In this document: piece after piece, positions 53,204 through 63,895 of the stretch | How the letters are laid out: every line of letters starts with the position of its first letter | How positions within the stretch are numbered: position 1 is the stretch's first letter | Assembly (NCBI RefSeq): GCF_025947345.1 | Contig: NZ_CP110011.1 | Coordinates: forward strand, 1,488,001-1,552,000 | Source: Flavobacterium sp. N502536 | GTDB lineage: Bacteria > Bacteroidota > Bacteroidia > Flavobacteriales > Flavobacteriaceae | DNA: 64,000 nt | Reading direction: 5' to 3' | Program-made: the position numbers and the translations under genes | The notes under the pieces: model-generated | The model's input: the letters and a program-made list of their open reading frames with translations, nothing else | Told to the model about the DNA's origin: nothing | Database searches by the model: none

Positions 53204-53485
53204 TTAGTCAACTAAAACAATTACTTTATTATCTTTCATTTCAACAGTACCTGATGCAATCTCTAATGTATAGGTTTGCTCGTTTACTTTCGTGAATTTA
53301 CTCGCTACTTCTTTAGAAAAATTAAACTTTGCAGCAGCAATTTTAATCGTTCCTTTTTCCAAAATAGAAACAATAGGAGCGTGATTATTCAATATTTGGA
53401 AGCTTCCATCCACTCCAGGTAATGTAACCGATGTTACTTCTCCTGAAAATAATTTTGCCTCTGGTGATACTATATCTAAAATCAT
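53204..53485 (-). CDS. atpC: F1 ATP synthase epsilon subunit (short form)
   Basis: A 93-residue protein covering the N-terminal beta-sandwich of epsilon only (MILDIVSPEAKLFSGEVTSV, LPGVDGSFQILNNHAPIVSI). The C-terminal two-helix inhibitory domain of the roughly 139-residue E. coli protein is absent, as is usual in Bacteroidetes. It lies downstream of atpD in a two-gene unit apart from the other ATP synthase genes; a heptamer hairpin fills the gap between them. Confidence 0.93.
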   Translation of the reverse strand: MILDIVSPEAKLFSGEVTSVTLPGVDGSFQILNNHAPIVSILEKGTIKIAAAKFNFSKEVASKFTKVNEQTYTLEIASGTVEMKDNKVIVLVD

Positions 53486-53496
53486 AACTTTTTTTT

Positions 53497-53545
53497 AAAT
53501 TCCAAATTATAAAATCCCAAATCCCAATTTTGGAATTTGGAATTT
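53497..53545. repeat. AAATTCC heptamer inverted array between atpD and atpC
   Basis: Seven 7-base units in phase: AAATTCC at 53497-53503, two A-rich variants, CAAATCC at 53518, a central CAATTTT, then GGAATTT at 53532-53538 and 53539-53545. The two sides are complementary, giving a long hairpin inside the atpD-atpC message. Confidence 0.8.
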
Positions 53546-53577
53546 TTATTTTTTGATGTTTGTCAAGCTATGCTTGA

Positions 53578-55092
<1,515 letters not shown>

Positions 55093-55150
55093 TTATGTAT
55101 TTATTAAATAGCTATTTAGGTTTATCGAAAATACCTCTTTTTTCAGAGCG

Positions 55151-55158
55151 CAAAGATA
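55151..55158 (-). promoter_or_regulatory. atpD -7 promoter box
   Basis: TATCTTTG on the minus strand (CAAAGATA on the plus). Confidence 0.6.
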
Positions 55159-55266
55159 ATTTTTTAAAATATAAAATCAATATTTTTTTTATAAAAAATA
55201 CTACGATTTTGTTTGATTCTTAAAAGTGAGGCCTCAAATACCGAAAACAGCATTTTTTAACCCCAT

Positions 55267-55302
55267 AAAAAAAGCCACTGCGTTCTGAAAGCAAGTGGCT
55301 GT
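55267..55302 (-). terminator. terminator of the TonB receptor / SGNH hydrolase operon
   Basis: AGCCACT / AGTGGCT with GC/GC extension; on the minus strand followed by a run of seven T. Confidence 0.8.
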
Positions 55303-55320
55303 TTTATGAAAAAATAAATA

Positions 55321-56850
55321 TTAATTTATAACTTTAGGATAAAGTGTCTGGTAATTCCCCACATCTACCCCTTTTAGATTGGAACCATATTTCGCATTAA
55401 TTGCTTCAATAAATTTATTCGCAATAAATGCATAACCTCTAGCTGAAGGATGAACACCATCCAAAGAAAACACTCCCCCGAAAACAAATGTACTTGTCAA
55501 AGTATACCCGTCTACCGAAATTCCATTTGGAGTAGACAACTGTTTCATCAGCCCGTCAGCATCTACCAAAGCCAGACCATTTGCTTCCTGAGCTGCTTTG
55601 ATTGTTAAATTATAGGCAGCAGTAGCCGTTTTAATATCAGCTATTTCTTTTGGTATCAAAACAAACTTATCCTGTAATGGGTATGTAATCCCAAACTTAT
55701 CCAATGGCGCCGGAGGAGCCATTCCAATTCCTGAGTTAGCAGCTGTAGGTGCCGTTCCAATTGCTGCTCTGGTTGTCAAAAGCACCAAATCGGTAGCTTT
55801 AGCCTGACGCGCCTGACCAAAAACAGTACCATAAAAAGCCGCAGTCTGTGCTCCTACTGACGGTGTAAGTACCGCAGTAAGTTGTGCAGATAAGTTGGCA
55901 AGGGTTTCATCTTTTATCAATAATGGATTTGCCGCAGTAAGTGACAATAATTCAATTCTGTCTGTAACTCCCAAATAATTTAATGCACCTTTTAACGGAC
56001 CATACAACTGTGTATTAAGTGCATTAATAGTAGCTGTCCCGACAGCTGCATTTCCATTCCCTAAAACAGAAATCGTTAATGGGTTATAAGGAACTGTTGT
56101 AAAGTGCGGTAATGTACTGATGTCTGGTAAATTGGCCACAACACCTTTTCTTCCGCTCTTAGACAACTCTGTTGCCAGGTTTTTATAAACAGCATCAAAA
56201 GTAGCCGGATCTGTAATCGGATTTGTTCCGTCTCCTCCGGACGTGGCGTAACCTAAGACATCGTTACCACCAATCCACAAAGAGAAAAAAGTTGGGTTCT
56301 GCGCTAAAGCATCCCCTAAAACCGTTGCGGAAGCCGAAGAAGCAATCCTTCCGAAATAAGGATTAGCACTGGCGTATCCTGCAAGTGCCAAATGAGTTGC
56401 TTTTGCTCCCGGAATTCCCAAATTACTGAAAGCTCCTGTCAAACGCGCGCTAATATCTGTACCCGAAATACCACTAACCGGAACCGGGGTACTTGTTGCC
56501 ACATCTAAATACAATCTAACCCCCAAACTTGGTACCTGAACACCTCCGGAGGAAAACCCTCCAAGATTATCGGTCATAAAAGGTGTTGTAAAAGCACCTC
56601 CGCCTACCAATGCAAATTGCTGTGCCAGAATATTAGGGTATGCATTGGTCTGACCGGCTTTAAACAAAGCGTTGTCTGAAAAACCTGCCGCGAAAGAATC
56701 CCCCAACGCAACATACTTCGAAAAATTTGCCTGCCCCGAAGTTAACGGCTGACCATCTGACGAATCAGATACCGTTGCTACATCATCATCACTATTACAA
56801 GCCATAAAGGTTACTGAAACCAAAAACAGCCATTTTAAATTTTTTATCAT
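55321..56850 (-). CDS. SGNH/GDSL-type hydrolase lipoprotein
   Basis: A 509-residue protein. The lipoprotein signal has Cys18 in SVTFMACNSDDD. SGNH blocks are visible: block I VALGDSFAAG with Ser52, block III WIGGNDVLGY, and block V DGVHPSARGY with the Asp and His. This family hydrolyses esters, acting as lipases, acetyl-esterases or thioesterases; the substrate is unknown. It follows the TonB-dependent receptor by 85 bases on the same strand, suggesting that surface uptake is coupled to ester hydrolysis. Confidence 0.9.
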   Translation of the reverse strand: MIKNLKWLFLVSVTFMACNSDDDVATVSDSSDGQPLTSGQANFSKYVALGDSFAAGFSDNALFKAGQTNAYPNILAQQFALVGGGAFTTPFMTDNLGGFSSGGVQVPSLGVRLYLDVATSTPVPVSGISGTDISARLTGAFSNLGIPGAKATHLALAGYASANPYFGRIASSASATVLGDALAQNPTFFSLWIGGNDVLGYATSGGDGTNPITDPATFDAVYKNLATELSKSGRKGVVANLPDISTLPHFTTVPYNPLTISVLGNGNAAVGTATINALNTQLYGPLKGALNYLGVTDRIELLSLTAANPLLIKDETLANLSAQLTAVLTPSVGAQTAAFYGTVFGQARQAKATDLVLLTTRAAIGTAPTAANSGIGMAPPAPLDKFGITYPLQDKFVLIPKEIADIKTATAAYNLTIKAAQEANGLALVDADGLMKQLSTPNGISVDGYTLTSTFVFGGVFSLDGVHPSARGYAFIANKFIEAINAKYGSNLKGVDVGNYQTLYPKVIN

Positions 56851-56935
56851 GATCTACTATATTTTATAATTATCCTTTTCTGAATGCTGTATCCCGAAAA
56901 GCGAATAAATGGTTTGTTTCGTCTATTACTTCAAA

Positions 56936-59767
56936 TTACGGATTGATCGTCCAGGAAACAAAATATTGCTGACCAATATATCCTGCACCAAGCACCTGAG
57001 CATATTCTTTTCCTCCGATATTTGAAGCTCCTAATTTGAAAATTGATTTTAATTTTGGAAGTCCGTAATTAATCTGCGCATCAATTACAGTTGCCTCTTT
57101 AATGATACCATCTGCAAAAGTTGATTCCCACTTGTATTCACTATTCCATCTTCCACTTACATTGAATCCGAAGTTCTCAAACAATTTATCATTTCCAAGA
57201 GATACCTTAACTCTGTGTTTTGGTGTATTAAAACCAGCTTCAAAACTTGGATCTTTTGCCTGATCAAAATCAAACTGAGCATAATTATAATTTACTCCTA
57301 ATTCAAAATTAGCAATCACTTTTTTAGAAAGACCTACACCAAATCCAAACGATTTGATTTCAACATCTGTATTGGTATACAGCTGATAAGCTCTTATATT
57401 TCCACTCTGAAGCGCATGAAGTGTCTGGAAACCAGGATCTGTTGACCCGGCTAAAGGATTTGGCGCATCTTGTGTAGTACCATAAAAAGGTGCCACAACA
57501 TTTAGATTCCCAATAAAATGGTTGTAAATATTATAGTAAGCATTAAGATCTACCGAAACATCATTGATAAAAGAACGATATCCCAATTCAAATGCCTTAA
57601 CTTCCTCCGGTCTTACATAGTTTACATTTGTTTTTCTCAAAAGTGCTGCCGCAGCTACAGGATTACTTCCTGCCAAAGCAGCAAAAGCACTGGCTGAACT
57701 TGCTGTATACGAATTACCATAAGCATTCAAACCTGTCATTACAACAGTTGGTCCTCCTGCAAAAGCCTGACCTGTCGTTGTTGAAACAGGCAATGTTTCA
57801 GTGTAACGCAACAAGTTATCAGGGGCAGAACCTATCAATACTGCGCTTCCCACATTAAAACCTATATACTGATCCTGTGTAGACGGGTTTCTGAAACCAG
57901 TTTGGAACGATGCTCTGAAATTATGATTCTTTTTCTCTCCTCCAGAATATACAAAAGACACTCTAGGTGAAAAATTACCATCGAAATTTTTGGATTTATC
58001 ATAACGAATAGAACCTGTAAATTTCAATCTGTCTTCCATAAATTTCTTTACCAGCTGTGTATAAGCACCATAATCCGTATAATTAATACCGCTATTACCA
58101 TCGGTGTAAATTCTTCCGTGAGAATTTAACTCATACAATCTGAATGATCCACCAACCTGGATTTCAGCAAACTTTATCACATCTTTGAAGTTATAGTTTG
58201 CATCTGAGTGGTAAATTTTTGAATTATCTACCAGTTTTGATCCTGTAAGTACACTTTCGTCGTCAATTACCTGACTGAATGCATTCTTAAACGCTGTCGT
58301 ACCTGGTAAAAAACGACCTGTATCCGCCGTAGTTCTTCCTGCCGCATGTGCCTGTTCAGGAGTTGCTCCTCCTAAAGTAGCCTGAACGTAAGCTCCTGCA
58401 TACTGACCAAACCAGGTTTTATCGTCTTTCCATTTTCTGTTTATATTAATTCCGGTAAAAGCCATATCATAAGAATCTCCTCCATCCTCAGTAGTAGTAT
58501 ATCCTCTCACAAAGAAATTTTTCCCTTTGAATTCAATTTTGTGCTGTTGCATAAAAAAGTTATTCAGATAGTAACGGTTAGCTCCTTGGTAAACGGCATT
58601 TCCGAAACCAAATTTACTTTGCCAGATAATTTCCAATCGTTCATCACCAAAAGGCCTTCCATGAAAAGAAAAATCAATTTTAGTGTTTCCTGCTTTATTA
58701 TTTGTAAGATCAACTTCGTTGTAACCAGTTCTGCTCACATTTTTGTTCGGCAACAAATTTACAGCCGAAGCAGGAAGCAGTCCTAAAGCAGCCAGAGACT
58801 GACCCACTCCTTTTAAATTAGTCGAAACCTCGTCTCCATAAACATTGATTCCATCATAATTAATATTACTTCTGTCAATTCCTGGAATTGTTTTGTCATT
58901 ATAATTTGTAGCATACCAATCGGTAGCTTCCATATATGTAAAGTTTGCTTTGGCTGCAAAATATTTATTAAACGCATGTGCGAAACGCATCCCAAAATCA
59001 TAATAATTATTAGTACCGGCAGCTTTCTGTGAAGTCACTCCGTATTTAAAATAAGCTGATGCTCCCTGATAAGTAAAAGGACTTTTACTATTCATAAACA
59101 TAATACCGTTAAAAGCATTTGCCCCGTACAAAGCCGAAGATGCACCCGGTAACAGCTCAACACTCTGAACATCAATTTCCGAAACACCAATCATATTCCC
59201 CAAAACAAAGTTCAAAAGCGGAGATGAATTATCCATACCATCGACCAATTGCATGAAACGAGTGTTCGCTACAGTTGCAAAACCTCTTGTATTGATTGAT
59301 TTAAAAGACATACTACTGGTATTCATCTGTACTTCTTTTAAGTTTTCCAGACCGTCATAAAAAGAAGGAGAAGCGGTTTTCTTAATATCCTGAATTCCCA
59401 TTCTTTCAATGGTTACCGGAGATTCAAGTACTCTTTCAGGAGTTCTCGAAGCCGAAACCACAATTTCATTTAATTTGGTTTCCTCATCTTTTAAAATTAC
59501 ATTAATCTTTTGATTTACTGAGGTAACATTAACTGTTTTAGACTCGAAACCTACAGCCGAAACCTTAATTGTAAAAGGCAGCTTCGTAGAAGTATTTAAC
59601 TTAAATGTACCATCGAAATCGGTAGAAGCACCGTTTGAACTTCCAACTACGACAATATTGGCTCCCGGAATAGCTTGTTTACTGCCATCAGTCACAGAAC
59701 CGGTAATTGAATTCTGCGCAAAAGATATTCCGCTGAAAAACAACATAATTAATAAATAGACTCTCAT
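56936..59767 (-). CDS. TonB-dependent outer-membrane receptor with carboxypeptidase-like N-terminal domain
   Basis: A 943-residue protein. The signal peptide is MRVYLLIMLFFSGISFAQ. A CarboxypepD_reg-like domain (about 20-95: ITGSVTDGSKQAIPGANIVV, STDFDGTFKLN) is followed by the plug (about 115-225, with EIVVSASRTPERVLESPVTI and LLPGASSALYGANAFNGIMF). The rest is a 22-strand-type beta-barrel ending in an aromatic strand (YFVSWTINP). No SusD partner is present; the neighbour is an SGNH hydrolase lipoprotein. The cargo may therefore be a lipid or ester compound, which is inference. Confidence 0.95.
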   Translation of the reverse strand: MRVYLLIMLFFSGISFAQNSITGSVTDGSKQAIPGANIVVVGSSNGASTDFDGTFKLNTSTKLPFTIKVSAVGFESKTVNVTSVNQKINVILKDEETKLNEIVVSASRTPERVLESPVTIERMGIQDIKKTASPSFYDGLENLKEVQMNTSSMSFKSINTRGFATVANTRFMQLVDGMDNSSPLLNFVLGNMIGVSEIDVQSVELLPGASSALYGANAFNGIMFMNSKSPFTYQGASAYFKYGVTSQKAAGTNNYYDFGMRFAHAFNKYFAAKANFTYMEATDWYATNYNDKTIPGIDRSNINYDGINVYGDEVSTNLKGVGQSLAALGLLPASAVNLLPNKNVSRTGYNEVDLTNNKAGNTKIDFSFHGRPFGDERLEIIWQSKFGFGNAVYQGANRYYLNNFFMQQHKIEFKGKNFFVRGYTTTEDGGDSYDMAFTGININRKWKDDKTWFGQYAGAYVQATLGGATPEQAHAAGRTTADTGRFLPGTTAFKNAFSQVIDDESVLTGSKLVDNSKIYHSDANYNFKDVIKFAEIQVGGSFRLYELNSHGRIYTDGNSGINYTDYGAYTQLVKKFMEDRLKFTGSIRYDKSKNFDGNFSPRVSFVYSGGEKKNHNFRASFQTGFRNPSTQDQYIGFNVGSAVLIGSAPDNLLRYTETLPVSTTTGQAFAGGPTVVMTGLNAYGNSYTASSASAFAALAGSNPVAAAALLRKTNVNYVRPEEVKAFELGYRSFINDVSVDLNAYYNIYNHFIGNLNVVAPFYGTTQDAPNPLAGSTDPGFQTLHALQSGNIRAYQLYTNTDVEIKSFGFGVGLSKKVIANFELGVNYNYAQFDFDQAKDPSFEAGFNTPKHRVKVSLGNDKLFENFGFNVSGRWNSEYKWESTFADGIIKEATVIDAQINYGLPKLKSIFKLGASNIGGKEYAQVLGAGYIGQQYFVSWTINP

Positions 59768-60452
59768 TTGGTTAGATTTTGTTTAGTTTATACTACCAAA
59801 ATACAAATAATTTTAATATGTATAAAAAAATGTTAAAAAAAATAAATATTCGATATAAAATTTGTTACAATATTAACTATTTGACAATTGATTTTATTAA
59901 ATTAAACTCAAAGATCAAACTTGTAAAACCCTAAATACTATGCGTACATATTATTTTAAAGCAAAAAAATGAGGATTTAATAAAAATACACCGACGATAA
60001 AAAAAATATGACAATTAAAACGGCAAGCCCAAATATCTCTAAAGATTTAACAAATGCTATTTCATAATCCCTCTTTCAAATCGGTTGCAAATTTCTGCTG
60101 AGTCCGTACAAGCAATCCAAGCTTACTCCTTTTTCAGAAATCGATTGAACAGCAGTAATTGCATACGACGATATCATCCCTCATAACCCGAATCACCAGA
60201 AAAACATAAAATCGCAAATGCTCAGGCTCACTAAAAAATTATCTCTTTTCCGGAACAAAAAGCCGATCTGCCAAACATTAATAAAAAAACAACAAATTTT
60301 TCCTACAAATATAAAAATTAATATTTCAAAACCTACAAAACGATTTTAAAAATAAGCACAAACAAAAAAAGCGAGATAAAATCCCGCTTTTCAACTATTA
60401 TGTTCCTTACCCCCACTAAAAAATGGATCCAAATAAGGTTTTCAAACCTAAA
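59768..60452. other. intergenic region of about 685 bases
   Basis: Very AT-rich next to the TonB receptor start, becoming more mixed near 60060-60260 without a convincing open frame. It should hold the receptor promoter. A terminator for the downstream fibre gene is at 60365-60391. No tandem repeat or RNA gene recognised. Confidence 0.5.
60365..60391 (-). terminator. terminator of the fibre-like gene pair
   Basis: AAAGCG and CGCTTT arms with an inner GAT/ATC pairing and flanking A/T runs. Confidence 0.65.
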
Positions 60453-61442
60453 TTATTTTTCAGATAATTGCTTCTCGACTTTTAACAATCGCTCTGAAAA
60501 TGATTTAAGATTCTCATTTTCTTTCTTAAGATTTGTTATCTCTTTATTTTGTTCGATCATATAAAGTGTCATTTCTTCCATCTTCTTCAACAGATTCAAA
60601 TTCATTTCCGCCAGCATCAAACCATTTTTTTCCACATCACTAGCTGATGGTATTTCCGGTAAATGTTTATTCTGTTTGATATATGCTTCCACTTCCTCCA
60701 ATGATTTTAACTTATAATCGTTTGCAAAAACATAATCGGGAACCTCTCCTGCTTTAACAGTTACTTTGACTTCCTGCGCATGGATATTCCCTGCTACAGT
60801 CAGTTTTGAGTCAGGGTTTGATGTTCCAATTCCGACATTACCGTTAGATTGAAAAGTCACTTTTATTGAGTTTTCAATCAAATTATCAGAACCTCCGAAA
60901 GAAAGAAATAATTTCCCTTCGTTTAAAGAACTATTAGGCACCCACGTAAATCCTGAATGCTCTATTCCATACCCTGCAAAAAGAAGCATTGATGATGATT
61001 TTCCAGACACAGCTAAACCATCTCCAAAATGAATATGTGCTCTTGGTTGAGCAATATTTCTAATTATAGTAAAACCTCCCTGCACACCAAAATTACCTTT
61101 TTCATCTGCTATTAATATTTGGTTCCATGTTCCCCATTTGTTATCTGTTGGATAGGCATTCCTATAAAAAATACCGCCATTATTAAAATTTAGCTGATGA
61201 TTTTTATCACCAGTATTTTCATTGTCCGCCCAAGGGGAAAAAGTTAAATTTGTAGAAAAAAACCCTGAACCCGGCACTCCTATAATACCTCTGGATTTAA
61301 AATCAACTCGAAAAGCTCGTGATGAAAAATTTGGCAAATCATTACTATCTCTAGTATCAAGAATCGATACAGCGGTTGAAACTTGTGCACTAACATTCAT
61401 GCAAAAGAACATCCAACATAAAATGGGAGCTATTACTTTCAT
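60453..61442 (-). CDS. secreted fibre-like protein with coiled-coil C-terminus (second of a tandem pair)
   Basis: A 329-residue protein with a signal peptide (MKVIAPILCWMFFCMNVSAQ). The N-terminal half is beta-rich and family-unspecific. A GNVGIGTSNPDSKLTVAGNI stretch, typical of fibre-shaft proteins, precedes a conserved Bacteroidetes tail: DYVFANDYKLKSLEEVEAYI, then HLPEIPSASDVEKNGLMLAE and a coiled coil to the end. The tail resembles trimerising or self-assembly domains of tail-fibre-like proteins. Its start overlaps the stop of the upstream paralogue, so both are translated from one message. Confidence 0.8.
   Translation of the reverse strand: MKVIAPILCWMFFCMNVSAQVSTAVSILDTRDSNDLPNFSSRAFRVDFKSRGIIGVPGSGFFSTNLTFSPWADNENTGDKNHQLNFNNGGIFYRNAYPTDNKWGTWNQILIADEKGNFGVQGGFTIIRNIAQPRAHIHFGDGLAVSGKSSSMLLFAGYGIEHSGFTWVPNSSLNEGKLFLSFGGSDNLIENSIKVTFQSNGNVGIGTSNPDSKLTVAGNIHAQEVKVTVKAGEVPDYVFANDYKLKSLEEVEAYIKQNKHLPEIPSASDVEKNGLMLAEMNLNLLKKMEEMTLYMIEQNKEITNLKKENENLKSFSERLLKVEKQLSEK
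60559..60812. repeat. direct repeat encoding the fibre tail (copy 1)
   Basis: This stretch is highly similar to 61531-61793 at base level, covering the conserved tail region. It is a possible site for recombination between the two genes. Confidence 0.75.
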
Positions 61443-62341
61443 TAATTTACTATCTTTTTAAGTTCTTGAACGGTCTCCTCTAACTGCCTTTGTTTTTCTT
61501 TCATTACTAAATTTTCTTTCTTCATCTCAATCATATAAAGCGTCATTTCTTCCATCTTCTTCAACAGATTCAAATTCATTTCCGCCAGCATTAAGCCATT
61601 GCTCTCAATTTCCTTTGCTGATGGTATTTCCGGTAAATGTTTATTTAGTTTGATATATGCTTCCACTTCCTCCAATGATTTTAACTTGTAATCATTTGCA
61701 AAAACATAATCGGGAACTTCGCCCGCCCTAGCCGTCACTTTGACTTCCTGAGCATGAATATTTCCGGCAACGGTAAGTTTTGAACCTGGATTTACTGTAC
61801 CAATTCCGACATTTCCATTTACATTTATTGCCATTTTAACACTTGAGTTTGTCACAAAGTTTATCCCCCCATGATCTCCTCCCGGATGATTATTCGTTAT
61901 GTTAAGATCAAAATAACCCCCTAAACGATGCCCCGTACTACTATATCCTGAATTAACTTCAAGATCACAAGTATTATGATAACCAAATCGTACTATGCTG
62001 CTTCCTCCAGTATTACCTACCGCTCTTGTAAACGATGCGATAACTTCATTTGTATCCGTATTAAAGGAATTCGAAACCTGGAACTTAGAAGTGGGATTTA
62101 AAACCCCGACACCTACATTTCCATTTTCTATTCTCATAACATTACTACCTGTCCAATCACCAAAACGGATACCGCCAAACCAATGCAAATCCAAACCGGA
62201 TGATCCAGGAACAGCAAAAGTGTCAATTTTGTAATTAGCAGGATCTCCAAACCCCACTATTGGCAAACCCTGGCTATACAAAGACGAAGCTTGTAATAAT
62301 ACCAGCAACACCGCAATCTTTCTTAAACTTAATAAACTCAT
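61442..62341 (-). CDS. secreted fibre-like protein with coiled-coil C-terminus (first of a tandem pair)
   Basis: A 299-residue protein with a signal peptide (LRKIAVLLVLLQASSLYSQ). It has two GNVGxG shaft-like segments (MRIENGNVGVGVLNPTSKFQ and NGNVGIGTVNPGSKLTVAGN) and the same tail as its neighbour (DYVFANDYKLKSLEEVEAYI, LNLLKKMEEMTLYMIE) ending in a longer coiled coil. The N-terminal domains of the two proteins differ while the tails are nearly identical, the pattern expected of a duplicated tail with exchanged head domains. Function unknown; probably surface-exposed. Confidence 0.8.
   Translation of the reverse strand: MSLLSLRKIAVLLVLLQASSLYSQGLPIVGFGDPANYKIDTFAVPGSSGLDLHWFGGIRFGDWTGSNVMRIENGNVGVGVLNPTSKFQVSNSFNTDTNEVIASFTRAVGNTGGSSIVRFGYHNTCDLEVNSGYSSTGHRLGGYFDLNITNNHPGGDHGGINFVTNSSVKMAINVNGNVGIGTVNPGSKLTVAGNIHAQEVKVTARAGEVPDYVFANDYKLKSLEEVEAYIKLNKHLPEIPSAKEIESNGLMLAEMNLNLLKKMEEMTLYMIEMKKENLVMKEKQRQLEETVQELKKIVN
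61531..61793. repeat. direct repeat encoding the fibre tail (copy 2)
   Basis: Partner of 60559-60812; long identical runs such as the TTCAACAGATTCAAATTCAT segment occur in both. Confidence 0.75.
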
Positions 62342-62483
62342 ACAAATTCTTTTTATTTATACTTTTTCTTACTCTCAAATCACTCTCCATAAACTTCTAT
62401 CAGCTAGAACAAAATATTAGTCGAACTCTCTTTACTATAGAATTATGAAAACAATGGAAAAACAAGAACAACCATCTCTTCAA

Positions 62484-62999
62484 TTAAAATTCAACTCTAA
62501 TACCTATTTGATTTGCACTAGCTATTAAAATAGTTTTGGGAGCTGATTTATGATTTTCTACCAAACCGTCATTGTTTTTCGCAATGGCGGATTTAATTTT
62601 TTTCGGATATCCAATTTTAATAGGGATCTAAGCGATAATCATTGCACCTCCAATAATCGCGGCTGTAAAACTGGTACGCTCAGATTTAATTGAAGGATTA
62701 TATCCATTTCCCGGATATGATGTGGTACTATTATCTGTGTTCATTCCTATGATTACGTTTGTTACGACAAGACCTGCCCCTCCATAAAGAAAAACATTTC
62801 CCCATGTTTTCTTGCTCCTTCCGGTATTATAAAGAGCCAATGCTTCTGGATTATTATCTAGATAAGCACGAACCACATTGGATGAAAGTTTTTTGTTTTC
62901 GGTATCGTTGTAAACCACTCCACCGCTTCTATAACTTAGTTGTTGCGAGAATACCGATACGGATACTACTAAAAATAGACTGGTAAGAAATACTTTCAT
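62484..62999 (-). pseudogene. small secreted membrane-associated protein interrupted by an in-frame TAG
   Basis: The first part (123 residues, to the TAG at 62628-62630) has a signal peptide (MKVFLTSLFLVVSVSVFSQQ), a LSYRSGGVVYNDTENKKLSS segment and two glycine-rich hydrophobic helices (VFLYGGAGLVVTNVIIG, TAAIIGGAMIIA). Directly after the TAG the same frame stays open for 47 codons, IPIKIGYPKKIKSAIAKNND through to IGIRVEF and a TAA at 62484, looking like a natural C-terminus. A single base substitution would therefore restore a 171-residue protein. Family not recognised. Call it a nonsense-mutated gene or a true short form. Confidence 0.65.
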
Positions 63000-63172
63000 G
63001 ATCTTGATATTTATAATTATTTATATGTGCCTATGTTGTAAACACAAAAGATATCTCTACACTAAAAGGTCTTCTTCTTAAAAATTACGATTGGCTCGAA
63101 GTTCCTTATATGGACGAACTGTTTCCTGTTCTTTTTATAAATCTTATGTTCTTTCAAAACTTACTATTACGA

Positions 63173-63352
63173 AGTCAGGAGACTTCGCAGAGCGGGGCGA
63201 GTGTCCCATTCGCGGACAAAACATCAAAATCAATCCATTCTCTTTTAGAATCATCAACTCCTCATATTTATACATATTTATTTTTTCAATTTCAGGAACT
63301 AACTTTATATGCATTCACGAGCGGGAGGCTTGCGCCAGCAGGAGGACTTTAT
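63173..63352. repeat. two GC-rich, partly palindromic islands in AT-rich spacer
   Basis: 63173-63216 contains the perfect hairpin CGAAGTC-AGGA-GACTTCG followed by GAGCGGGGCGAGTG. 63315-63352 contains GAGCGGGAGGCTTGCGCC. Both share a CAGGAG(G)ACTT core, and their composition contrasts sharply with the surrounding bases. They look like dispersed intergenic repeats of the REP type. The rest of 63000-63314 holds no supported gene. Confidence 0.5.
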
Positions 63353-63890
63353 TAGTACTTATTTGTCCTCTAAAAATCATGTAATTTTCTTTACGTATTC
63401 TATTAAGAATCTTCTTTTTCTTGATGTTTAAAAACCCTGATTGATATAAATCTAAACTAATACTTAAATTACTAAGTGAAATCATTTTCATTTTTAGTCC
63501 TATCTTTTCTCCTTCTGTCAAGAAATCGTCTAAACAAAAACTAATTATTTCACTAGTATTTCTTTTGATAAAAAAAACATCATATTTTTTAATATTCTTA
63601 TTTCGCTCTGTCAATTTTTCAAATTTAACTACTGATATTCTTGTTACAACAGAATCATTTTCAAATACATTAACTTTTGTGTAAGAGCTGGAAGAAAAAT
63701 CGGGAGCCTTATCCTCAAAAGTAAAATTTTTATTAATCACATAATTTTCATTCGAATTATTATTGATTTTTAAAGTTAAAATTACTTTATTATCAGTTGT
63801 TGTTTTCGCATTTAGCAGTTCGATTTTAACATCCTGACAATAATTAAAATTGAAAAAACTTAAAAAAAATATTAAAAGTATAGCTCTCAT
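63315..63890 (-). CDS. secreted hypothetical protein, C-terminus probably altered
   Basis: A 191-residue frame with a signal peptide (MRAILLIFFLSFFNFNYCQ) and a beta-rich, Ig-like mature part (VILTLKINNNSNENYVINKN). It is very AT-rich. The last residues (LLLAQASRS) are translated from a GC-rich island, so the natural end may have been replaced by the repeat. The start lies 5 bases after the stop of the partial gene at the window edge, so they form an operon. Family unknown. A periplasmic partner or immunity role for the upstream gene is only a guess. Confidence 0.6.
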   Translation of the reverse strand: MRAILLIFFLSFFNFNYCQDVKIELLNAKTTTDNKVILTLKINNNSNENYVINKNFTFEDKAPDFSSSSYTKVNVFENDSVVTRISVVKFEKLTERNKNIKKYDVFFIKRNTSEIISFCLDDFLTEGEKIGLKMKMISLSNLSISLDLYQSGFLNIKKKKILNRIRKENYMIFRGQISTNKVLLLAQASRS

Positions 63891-63895
63891 AATTT

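Noticed and set aside
63091..63384. Plus-strand open frames running through the GC-rich islands
   Set aside because: Two overlapping frames are equally open across the same repeats, which suggests repeat-derived openness rather than coding.
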